NCBI GenBank assembly: GCA_964504455.1
Contig: CAZDDY010000007.1
Coordinates: forward strand, 1 to 20,338
Origin: CAZDDY01 sp964504455
GTDB lineage: Bacteria; Patescibacteriota; Minisyncoccia; Phycocordibacterales; UBA9973
Reading direction: 5' to 3'
DNA length: 20,338 nucleotides
Shown: piece after piece, positions 1-6,115 of the stretch
How positions within the stretch are numbered: position 1 is the first letter of the stretch
Layout: every line of letters starts with the position of its first letter
Translations under genes and position numbers: made by a program
The notes under the pieces: model-generated
What the model was told of the DNA's origin: nothing
The model's input: the letters and a program-made list of their open reading frames with translations, nothing else
Databases searched by the model: none

Positions 1-480
1 TCGCATTTTTGAAAAACCTAAAAGCCCAATGCCTAATTCATCAGGAAGTGGCGAAGCGATAATAAGCCCGCCTGCAAGAAATGTTAGCCATCTAAAAATC
101 TTAAGGCGAAGTGTGGTAGGAGCTTTTTTTATTTTATGTTTCTTAGCGTGTAAAACTTCACGAAGATGTTCTGAAACATTATCTCGAACAAATTTGAAAA
201 TTATTAAGTCCCCTACAATTGCACCAATGGCTCCTAAAAAAGCAGTTGGTACAATTCCATGAACCTGAGAAAGTTCTCCTAAGGTAACGATTGCTGGAGC
301 TGTGGTAAATACTGAAGTAAAAAACATTCCTGTTATAAAACTTCCAATATATTCAAGTTCTTTTGTTGATGTCAAAAGTGAAACCAAGATGTTTGTTTTT
401 ACTAAAATAATCGCAATTAAAACACTAAGGAATACAATCCCGAGGTCCTTTACTATATGCGAACGTGTCTCACTTCTCAT
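1..480 (-). CDS. Small integral membrane protein, 5' part only (possibly DedA/VTT-like)
   Basis: An open frame of 160 codons starts at ATG 480-478 and runs off the left edge of the window, so the C-terminus is missing. Four hydrophobic stretches are visible, around residues 12-35, 44-67, 73-95 and 125-150, with a basic cytoplasmic-looking stretch (HAKKHKIKKA) before the last. The pattern GAIGAIVGD in the third segment and ASPLPDELGIGLLG in the fourth loosely recall the GxxxGD and PxPGE-like signatures of DedA/VTT membrane proteins; this is a weak resemblance, not a firm assignment. No Shine-Dalgarno precedes the start. An extended -10 (TGTTATACT) lies 6 nt upstream of the ATG, predicting a leaderless mRNA. 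It is divergent from tRNA-Gln. Certain as a membrane-protein gene, uncertain as to family. Confidence 0.75.
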   Translation of the reverse strand, partial: MRSETRSHIVKDLGIVFLSVLIAIILVKTNILVSLLTSTKELEYIGSFITGMFFTSVFTTAPAIVTLGELSQVHGIVPTAFLGAIGAIVGDLIIFKFVRDNVSEHLREVLHAKKHKIKKAPTTLRLKIFRWLTFLAGGLIIASPLPDELGIGLLGFSKMR

Positions 481-486
481 ATAGAA

Positions 487-495
487 AGTATAACA
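487..495 (-). promoter_or_regulatory. Extended -10 for the leftward membrane-protein gene
   Basis: Read on the minus strand the sequence is TGTTATACT, an extended -10 (TGn plus TATACT). It ends 6 nt before the ATG at 480, so initiation about 7 nt downstream would fall on the start codon. No convincing -35 is seen. Confidence 0.6.
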
Positions 496-497
496 AA

Positions 498-525
498 TTG
501 AAAAATATCCTTTTTCTGGTACTAT
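498..525 (+). promoter_or_regulatory. Promoter of tRNA-Gln
   Basis: TTGAAA (498-503) and extended -10 TGG-TACTAT (517-525) are separated by 16 nt, and the tRNA 5' end lies 12 nt after the -10. The same nine bases TGGTACTAT precede tRNA-Tyr. Confidence 0.65.
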
Positions 526-537
526 AGTTTGAGTTAT

Positions 538-608
538 TGCCGGATCGTCTAATGGTAGGACACCAGGTTTTGGTCCTGGGTATTGGGGTTCGAGTCCCTA
601 TCCGGCAG
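538..608 (+). tRNA. tRNA-Gln (anticodon TTG)
   Basis: A full cloverleaf can be drawn: acceptor TGCCGGA (538-544) with TCCGGCA (601-607), D-arm with TAATGGTAGG, anticodon stem CCAGG/CCTGG enclosing loop TTTTGGT (anticodon TTG), T-arm with TTCGAGT, discriminator G at 608. No CCA is encoded (608 is followed by CTA), so CCA must be added enzymatically. A DUF1905 coding frame opens at 612, so tRNA and mRNA are probably made as one transcript and separated by tRNA 3'-end processing. Confidence 0.95.
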
Positions 609-611
609 CTA

Positions 612-920
612 GTGAAATCAAAACTTCATACATTCACCTTAAAATCACCCGTTTTACTCTATCCTGGAATGTCTGGTTGGCATTTTGTGTCAGTGCCACA
701 AAAAGAATCTAAAAAAATAAGAAAGGAATTTGGACAACATGCGAAAGGCTGGGGCTCACTTCCTGTCTTGGTCACTATAGGAAAAACAAGTTGGCAGACT
801 TCAATATTCCCTGACAAAAAATCTGGGACATATCTCCTACCACTAAAAGCTCAGGTAAGAAAAAAAGAAGAGATCTTTGCTGAAGACGAAATTAAGTTTT
901 CAATTACTATAAAGATTTAG
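612..920 (+). CDS. DUF1905 domain protein
   Basis: A 102-residue protein matching the DUF1905 family from memory: LYPGMSGWHFV near residues 15-25, then GSLPVLVTIG, W-x-TSIFPDKKSGTYLLP and VRKKE, which form the family's compact beta fold. DUF1905 occurs alone or fused to YdeI-type bacteriocin-protection domains; its biochemical role is not established. I chose GTG at 612 because the frame upstream lies inside tRNA-Gln and the next internal ATG (in PGMSGW) would remove the first strand. The start is only 3 nt after the tRNA discriminator base, with no ribosome-binding site, so translation probably depends on the processed near-leaderless end. The stop TAG (918-920) overlaps the stop of convergent dnaX. 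Confidence 0.85.
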   Translation: MKSKLHTFTLKSPVLLYPGMSGWHFVSVPQKESKKIRKEFGQHAKGWGSLPVLVTIGKTSWQTSIFPDKKSGTYLLPLKAQVRKKEEIFAEDEIKFSITIKI

Positions 921-1945
921 TCGGAAATCTCAAGTATCTCAAGTACTGCCAACTCGATTGGCAGCGTTGGTATAAATGCTACTTTTTGTCGCTCGTATGC
1001 ATCAAGAAAAGACAAAAGGCTTTTCGAAGTTAGCGTTTTACTCTTTAAAGCTACAACTTCTTCAATAAAGACTTTTTCGTGTTCACTCATATTCAAAAAC
1101 TTTGCTTTTGGGGCAAAGCGAAATAAAAGTACTTTTCTAAAAAGATAAATTACTTGTTTTAAGAAAATTTTTGTATTGTAGCCTCCTTTTTCAAGAGATG
1201 TGAGCGCTTCCATCGCCTTCTCTTTATCTTCTTGGGCTATCGCTCGAATAAGATCCTCGACAACTGCTTTTTTAGGAGCATTTGTTACTTCACTTACATC
1301 ATCAGCACTAATCTTTTTATTTTTTGAAGTATGTAAAACTTTTTGAAGAACTCCCAAGCTATCTCGAAATGACCCATCACCTAAAAGCGCAATAAGCTCC
1401 GCTCCATCACTTTCGAGTGTGTACCCTTCCTCTTTGGCAATTGACGCTACATGCGTAGCAAGTGTTTCGTCTGTCGGTTTTGCAAACGTAAGGACCTGGC
1501 AACGTGAAATGATAGTTTCAGGAACCTTTTCAAGCTCAGTGGTCGCTAGGATGAAAATAACATGTGCTGGAGGCTCTTCGAGCGTCTTAAGAAGCGCATT
1601 AAATGCTTCCTTTGTAAGCATATGTACTTCATCAACAATATAGACTTTATATTTTGAGACAAACGGAAGCGTTCGCACGTTATCACGGAGTTCTCTTACG
1701 TCATCAATACCACGGTTAGACGCAGCGTCTATCTCATACAAATCATTACCTTCTGTGCCGAGCTCTCTTGCTAGAATTCTTGCGATAGAAGTCTTTCCTA
1801 CCCCTCGTGGACCAGCAAAAAGATATGCATGCGAAATAGTCCCTTTCTTTACACTTTCAGAAAGAATCTTTACGATTTGTTCTTGGCCAATAACCCGGTC
1901 AAATGTATCAGGACGATATTTTCTATAGAGTACGAAATCTGCCAT
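917..1945 (-). CDS. dnaX: DNA polymerase III clamp-loader subunit gamma/tau, short form
   Basis: A 342-residue AAA+ ATPase of the replicative clamp loader. Visible are YRKYRP at the N-terminus, Walker A GPRGVGKTS (45-53), EIDAASNRG (71-79), Walker B VYIVDEVH (101-108), the LLKTLEEPP segment and sensor 1/arginine-finger region ATTELEKVPETIISRC (134-149). Two features are unusual. The four-cysteine zinc module that normally sits between the Walker A helix and EIDAAS is absent, replaced by a short link (ELGTEGNDLY). The protein also ends after the collar domain, without the tau-specific extension that binds helicase and polymerase (usual full length above 500). TATAAT ends 8 nt before the ATG and abuts the dus stop codon, suggesting a separate, leaderless transcript. 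Its stop overlaps that of the convergent DUF1905 gene. Confidence 0.96.
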   Translation of the reverse strand: MADFVLYRKYRPDTFDRVIGQEQIVKILSESVKKGTISHAYLFAGPRGVGKTSIARILARELGTEGNDLYEIDAASNRGIDDVRELRDNVRTLPFVSKYKVYIVDEVHMLTKEAFNALLKTLEEPPAHVIFILATTELEKVPETIISRCQVLTFAKPTDETLATHVASIAKEEGYTLESDGAELIALLGDGSFRDSLGVLQKVLHTSKNKKISADDVSEVTNAPKKAVVEDLIRAIAQEDKEKAMEALTSLEKGGYNTKIFLKQVIYLFRKVLLFRFAPKAKFLNMSEHEKVFIEEVVALKSKTLTSKSLLSFLDAYERQKVAFIPTLPIELAVLEILEISD

Positions 1946-1953
1946 ACGGGGCT

Positions 1954-1959
1954 ATTATA
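1954..1959 (-). promoter_or_regulatory. -10 box of dnaX
   Basis: A perfect TATAAT on the minus strand lies directly against the dus stop codon (1960-1962) and ends 8 nt before the dnaX ATG. The predicted start of transcription is 1-2 nt before the ATG. The -35 is weak. Confidence 0.6.
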
Positions 1960-3036
1960 CTACACTTTAAAATTGCGAATAATCTCTTCAACCTCATCTA
2001 CATTTTTTGACTCCATCAGATTCTGGCGGAGCTCTTTTGATCCCGGGAAACCATTCACATACGCCTTGTAATGTTTTTTCATAATTGAAAAACTTTTCAC
2101 CTTGCCAAGCAATGAATCAAAGAGTTTTGTATGCTCAAGTAGCGCATCTAAACGCTCTCTCACAGTAATTGGTTTTACTTTTGAAGATGGTGCACCACGT
2201 TTTGTATGAAAAAATTTTCCGATAAGAGGCAATCTTCCGAGCGGATGTTTTTTTGGCAAGACAGAAACAATGGAACGTGAATCATCAAAGAGCCATGGAT
2301 TACCAAAAATGCCACGGCCAATCATCACACCATCAACACCACTTTCTTTTGCTTTTTGTCTTCCATCTAAAAGCGACGTCACATCGCCATTTCCAATAAT
2401 TAAAGTATCGGGCGAAAGACGATCTCGTAGAGCGACAATTTTTTTCAATCTTGACCAATCTGCGGGTACTTTTGACATTTCTTTTCGTGTACGCACGTGC
2501 ACAGTGAGTGCAGCAATTCCTTCTTCAAACAAAGTTGGTATCCACGTGTCTATCTCAAGGTGGTTGTACCCGACTCGAGTTTTTACTGAAATAGGGATAT
2601 TAGGTGCGCCACGTTTTGCTGCTCGAATTATTTCTCTTGCCACGTCAGGCGTTTTTATAAGACAGGCACCTGCTCCTTGTTTTTCTATTGTCCTATCGGG
2701 ACATCCCATATTTATATCAAGGCCATCAAACCCAAGCTCTTCGACAAGTCGTGCAGCACTTTCCATGTTCTTTGGATCAGCAGTGAAAAGTTGCGCAACA
2801 ATTGGTCGCTCTTCTTCACCATAAAGAAGATCTACCATAAGGGCCTCCTTCCCTCGACTAGCGAGCCCGTTTGCAGAGACAAATTCAGTCCACATCACGT
2901 CCGGTTTGCCATATTTTGCGATTAACTTCCGAAATGCTGCATCTGTCACATCAGCCATTGGTGCCAAGGCAAAAAAAGGCCCGTTTCCGCGGGCAAGAAT
3001 ATCTGTTTTTAATTTACTCCAAAATCCGTACTGCAT
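1960..3036 (-). CDS. dus: tRNA-dihydrouridine synthase
   Basis: A 358-residue FMN-dependent enzyme that reduces uridines in tRNA D-loops. The TIM-barrel signatures of the Dus family are present: ALAPMADVTDAAFR (23-36), the catalytic-cysteine motif NMGCP (109-113, Cys112), KQGAGACL (119-126), SVKTRVG, HVRTR, GNGDV and MIGRG(I)FGNPW for phosphate binding. The subtype (DusB-like or other) cannot be settled by eye. An insertion after the barrel (residues about 255-285, KKHPLGRLPLIGKFF) is longer than in typical DusB. It is the third gene of serS-ftsQ-dus: the ATG lies 2 nt after the ftsQ stop, with no ribosome-binding site, so coupling to upstream translation is likely. Confidence 0.93.
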   Translation of the reverse strand: MQYGFWSKLKTDILARGNGPFFALAPMADVTDAAFRKLIAKYGKPDVMWTEFVSANGLASRGKEALMVDLLYGEEERPIVAQLFTADPKNMESAARLVEELGFDGLDINMGCPDRTIEKQGAGACLIKTPDVAREIIRAAKRGAPNIPISVKTRVGYNHLEIDTWIPTLFEEGIAALTVHVRTRKEMSKVPADWSRLKKIVALRDRLSPDTLIIGNGDVTSLLDGRQKAKESGVDGVMIGRGIFGNPWLFDDSRSIVSVLPKKHPLGRLPLIGKFFHTKRGAPSSKVKPITVRERLDALLEHTKLFDSLLGKVKSFSIMKKHYKAYVNGFPGSKELRQNLMESKNVDEVEEIIRNFKV

Positions 3037-3038
3037 AT

Positions 3039-3893
3039 TTATTTCAACTTGTAATACACTTTATCCTTATACCGAACATCAATGTATTCTATTTTTTCAG
3101 GTTGCACAATGCTTGATTTGAGTGGCTCATTTTGTGTAATAAGTCGAAGATCATTTAAAAGTCCATCAATATTTTGTGTTTTTGAAAATAGAATTTTGCC
3201 GTACGATGCTCCACCTTTTTTTGAAAGAAGTAGTGTCAGCGTGTCGTCTGTACCTACGACAATTCCAGTCGGGCTTATCCCGATTTCTTTTAGACCATCT
3301 CTAAATAAAATGAGTTCAGAGAATATTTCATATGGAAGAAGTGTAGAGCCAACGATTGTCTGCGGTGCACCTTCTACATAAAACGTAAAATACACTGGCC
3401 CAGAAAAAACTGGTGCTTTTCGAAATGAGAATCCACGCTCATCCATTAAGTCACACGAATCACTACCAAACCCATCACGGTGTGGTTCACTTCCGCAGTA
3501 TAAAAAAGCAGGAGTACGTTCTTTGCCTTCCAAGAATAGTACTTTTTCTTTTATTGAGATAGACACATTTTCAAGTATTGGAAAGGTTTGCGCAACATTT
3601 TCTCTCAATGAATCTTTTTGGACAAAGAAAATATTTTTCTTTGGTAGTACAAACAAAGTCTTTTCTGACAATTTTGATTCTAGAAAAGATTGTATATCCT
3701 CTTTGTCTCGTAAGTCTGAAGCAATTATTACTCCTTTTACTTGCAACTGTGCAATATTTAACAAAAGAATAATTGACGTCAGAAGACAGGCTCCTAAAAT
3801 AAAACGAAAGAGAAAACGTTTGCGCCTTACCTTTCGCTTTTCTTTTTTAAGCTCTTGCACCCGGGATGATATCGGGACGCGTCTTGGTTTCAT
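3039..3893 (-). CDS. ftsQ: Cell division protein FtsQ/DivIB-like
   Basis: A 284-residue single-pass membrane protein with FtsQ architecture: strongly basic cytoplasmic N-terminus (residues 1-30), one transmembrane helix (about 29-49), a POTRA-like domain beginning QLQVKGVIIAS, then a beta domain with MDERGFSF (150-157), like the (V/I)DxxGxxF strand of FtsQ, and the closing signature YIDVRYKDKVYYK. FtsQ acts in the divisome as scaffold for FtsB/FtsL and later proteins at the septum. Extracytoplasmic Cys133 and Cys147 flank the segment before MDERGF and might form a disulfide; that is inference. Usually ftsQ lies in the mur/ftsA cluster; here it is between serS and dus, with 2-nt gaps on both sides. 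Confidence 0.85.
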   Translation of the reverse strand: MKPRRVPISSRVQELKKEKRKVRRKRFLFRFILGACLLTSIILLLNIAQLQVKGVIIASDLRDKEDIQSFLESKLSEKTLFVLPKKNIFFVQKDSLRENVAQTFPILENVSISIKEKVLFLEGKERTPAFLYCGSEPHRDGFGSDSCDLMDERGFSFRKAPVFSGPVYFTFYVEGAPQTIVGSTLLPYEIFSELILFRDGLKEIGISPTGIVVGTDDTLTLLLSKKGGASYGKILFSKTQNIDGLLNDLRLITQNEPLKSSIVQPEKIEYIDVRYKDKVYYKLK

Positions 3894-3895
3894 AT

Positions 3896-5170
3896 TTAAG
3901 AAATAATATCTCGTCCGACGTATGGTCTAAGAATTTCTGGGACCACAATACTACCGTCTTCTTTTTGGTAGTTCTCCATAATAGCAATAAGTGTTCGGCC
4001 GATTGCAACAACTGTTGCATCATTCATATGCGCAAACTCAAGCGACTTATCTTCCCTGCGTACACGAGTATTTAAACGACGCGCTTGAAATCCAATAATA
4101 TTATCTGAACTATGTGTTTCTCTGTATTTCCCTTGGCCTGGCATCCATGTATTTATGTCTATTTGTCGATAATCAGGAAAGCCCATATCTCCAGTGCAGA
4201 CATTAATCACCTGGTACGGAAGTTTAAGCGCCTGTAATACATGCTCTTGAATGCCAACCAATAACTCTTGTTCTTCCAAAGACTTTTCTGGTAGAGAAAA
4301 AACTTCCATCTCTAATTTATCAAACTGGTGTTGTCGTAAAATGCCTCTTGTGTCTTTTCCATATGTACCTGCCTCACGACGAAACGCTGTAGAGTATCCT
4401 AGATAACGGATTGGTAAATCTTTCTCTTCAATGATTGCATCCATGTGAAGTGGTCCAAGTGTATGCTCAGCGCTTCCAATAAGCATAAGATCGTCTTCAG
4501 GAAACATATAATGTTCTTCCGGTGTCATGAAGCGTGCCATTCTATTTTGAACCGCTGGCTTAATAAAGACAGGAGGCACCACAGGGATAAAAGCCTTTGG
4601 CGAAAGGGAAAGATTTTTTTCTTTTATAATTGAAGCGATACTATCTTCATTTGTAAGTAACTGCAAACAATACTGTATTAATCCAAATTGAAGTAATACT
4701 AAATCACCTTTTAAATACGCAAAACGTGAACCAGAAATTGTACCGGCCTTTTCTGTGTCTATAAGACCAAGTTTTTCTCCAAGGACAAGATGGTCCTTTG
4801 GCTCAAAATCAAAGACTGGTTTTTCTCCCCATGACCTGATGAGTACGTTTTCATCTTCATCTTTACCCACTGGTGTATCAGGTGAATAAATATTTGGAAT
4901 TTTAATCATGAGGGCAATGAATTCCTTATCAACTGATGCAAACTCAGTTTCTAAGAGTTCCAGATCTTTCTTAAGTTGACTACCAAGAGCCTGGTCTCTA
5001 TTTTTTGCAGCGTCATTTCTTTTGGCATTAAGTTCGTCAATTGACGTACGAAGTCTTTTTCGCTCTTCCGACAAGGCAAGAACACGGTCAATATCAACCA
5101 CCCTGTTCTTGTTTTTTAGTGTTGTTTCTATAAGGTCTTTATTTTCTTTAATAAATTTAATATCGAGCAT
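3896..5170 (-). CDS. serS: Seryl-tRNA synthetase
   Basis: A 424-residue class II aminoacyl-tRNA synthetase that charges tRNA-Ser. The N-terminal 100 residues are a charged helical hairpin, the long coiled-coil arm that grips the tRNA-Ser variable arm (starting MLDIKFIKEN). Then come the GSRFAYLKG segment, IGSAEHTLG (231-239, a variant of the usual TAE serine-binding loop), motif 2 FRREAG with RGILRQHQF (263-283), and motif 3 near the C-terminus (MNDATVVAIGRTLIAIMENY). I start at ATG 5170, not the in-frame TTG at 5191, because family members begin MLDI and TATACT lies only 9 nt upstream of the ATG. It is the first gene of serS-ftsQ-dus and divergent from dprA. Confidence 0.97.
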   Translation of the reverse strand: MLDIKFIKENKDLIETTLKNKNRVVDIDRVLALSEERKRLRTSIDELNAKRNDAAKNRDQALGSQLKKDLELLETEFASVDKEFIALMIKIPNIYSPDTPVGKDEDENVLIRSWGEKPVFDFEPKDHLVLGEKLGLIDTEKAGTISGSRFAYLKGDLVLLQFGLIQYCLQLLTNEDSIASIIKEKNLSLSPKAFIPVVPPVFIKPAVQNRMARFMTPEEHYMFPEDDLMLIGSAEHTLGPLHMDAIIEEKDLPIRYLGYSTAFRREAGTYGKDTRGILRQHQFDKLEMEVFSLPEKSLEEQELLVGIQEHVLQALKLPYQVINVCTGDMGFPDYRQIDINTWMPGQGKYRETHSSDNIIGFQARRLNTRVRREDKSLEFAHMNDATVVAIGRTLIAIMENYQKEDGSIVVPEILRPYVGRDIIS

Positions 5171-5174
5171 TACC

Positions 5175-5204
5175 CTGTCAGTATAACTCAAGAATTGATA
5201 AAAT
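5175..5204 (+). promoter_or_regulatory. Promoter of dprA
   Basis: CTGTCA (5175-5180, a TTGACA-like -35) and TAAAAT (5199-5204) are 18 nt apart; the -10 ends 8 nt before the dprA ATG. There is no Shine-Dalgarno in the A-rich 8-nt gap. Confidence 0.45.
5180..5185 (-). promoter_or_regulatory. -10 box of the serS-ftsQ-dus operon
   Basis: TATACT on the minus strand ends 9 nt before the serS ATG (5170), giving a predicted leader of 2-3 nt. It lies inside the 42-nt gap shared with divergent dprA, so the two promoters overlap. Confidence 0.55.
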
Positions 5205-5212
5205 GAAAAAAG

Positions 5213-6067
5213 ATGAGAATACTAACACAAGATGAATTCCCTCCTCAGCTTTTAGAGATCCCTGAGCCACCAAAAGAACTTTGGTGTGTTGGGGAGCCTC
5301 CGAAAATTGACGCCATATACCTTGTTGTTGTTGGATCGCGACATCATACCCAATATGGAAAAGAAGTTTGTAAAAAATTAATCCAGGGACTCTCTGGCTA
5401 TCCAATCACGATTGTCTCTGGCCTCGCCATAGGCATGGACACTATTGTCCATCAAAGCGCACTTGAGGCTGGACTCACAACTATCGCTTTTCCTGGTTCA
5501 GGACTTGGAAATGAATCTCTCTATCCGAAAAGCAATTGGCGACTCGCAAACACTATTGTAGAGAGTGGTGGATGTTTACTCTCTGAACTCTCCCCAGACA
5601 CAAAGGCTGCTCCTTGGACATTTCCTAAACGAAATAGACTTATGGCTGGTATTGCCCACGCTGTACTTCTTATTGAAGCAGAAGAAAAATCCGGAACACT
5701 CATAACCGCAAGACTAGGGCTCGATTATAATAGAGAAGTTCTTGCCATCCCTGGCTCAATTTTTTCAATAAATTCTTTTGGTACAAATCGACTAATAAAG
5801 GAAGGTGCACAACCTGTCACATCTTCAGAAGATATTCTTGATGCGCTTGGTCTTGATAGAGTCTTATCTATTTCAGAAAGACAAGTTATCGAGACAACAG
5901 ATGAAGAGAAAGAGATACTTGCGCTCCTCAAAGAACCAAAAGATAAAGATACATTGATTAGAGAACTAGGAATGCCTATCACTGAAATACATTCACTGCT
6001 TACAGTTATGGAAATAAAAGGGTTAATTAAAGATACTGGGACTCTCGTCATTCGCACAAAAGGATAA
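5213..6067 (+). CDS. dprA: DNA-processing protein DprA/Smf
   Basis: A 284-residue protein of the DprA family, which binds incoming single-stranded DNA and loads RecA during natural transformation. The Rossmann-like core shows VVVGSR (38-43), SGLAIGMD (69-76), a fingerprint of the family, FPKRNRLMAG (137-146), KSGTLITA (159-166) and IPGS (179-182). Residues about 228-284 form a small winged helix (DEEKEILALL, then LIRELGM and LTVMEIKGLI), the usual DprA C-terminal domain. The N-terminal SAM-like domain of longer homologues is reduced to about 30 residues. Start chosen at ATG 5213, just after the overlapping promoters shared with serS. topA follows after 48 nt. In reduced genomes with type IV pili DprA suggests DNA uptake, but no com or pil genes lie in this window. 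Confidence 0.95.
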   Translation: MRILTQDEFPPQLLEIPEPPKELWCVGEPPKIDAIYLVVVGSRHHTQYGKEVCKKLIQGLSGYPITIVSGLAIGMDTIVHQSALEAGLTTIAFPGSGLGNESLYPKSNWRLANTIVESGGCLLSELSPDTKAAPWTFPKRNRLMAGIAHAVLLIEAEEKSGTLITARLGLDYNREVLAIPGSIFSINSFGTNRLIKEGAQPVTSSEDILDALGLDRVLSISERQVIETTDEEKEILALLKEPKDKDTLIRELGMPITEIHSLLTVMEIKGLIKDTGTLVIRTKG

Positions 6068-6071
6068 TAAT

Positions 6072-6100
6072 TTGCCAAAAAAAATAAATAGTGTTACTAA
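6072..6100 (+). promoter_or_regulatory. Candidate promoter of topA
   Basis: TTGCCA (6072-6077) and TACTAA (6095-6100) with a 17-nt spacer lie in the dprA-topA gap; transcription would start about 9 nt before the topA ATG. CATACT at 6108-6113 is an alternative -10. Co-transcription with dprA is also possible. Confidence 0.4.
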
Positions 6101-6115
6101 TTAGCGCATACTTAT

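Noticed and set aside
537..611. Longer frame for the DUF1905 gene starting at 537
   Set aside because: These codons are the tRNA-Gln gene itself; homology to DUF1905 begins only after 612.
2270..2824. 184-codon plus-strand frame inside dus
   Set aside because: It is antisense to a clearly homologous enzyme gene and has no recognisable family; similar long opposite-strand frames elsewhere are also shadows.
5171..5191. Upstream TTG start for serS at 5191
   Set aside because: SerRS proteins begin MLDIK-like, and the extra codons contain the TATACT promoter box.
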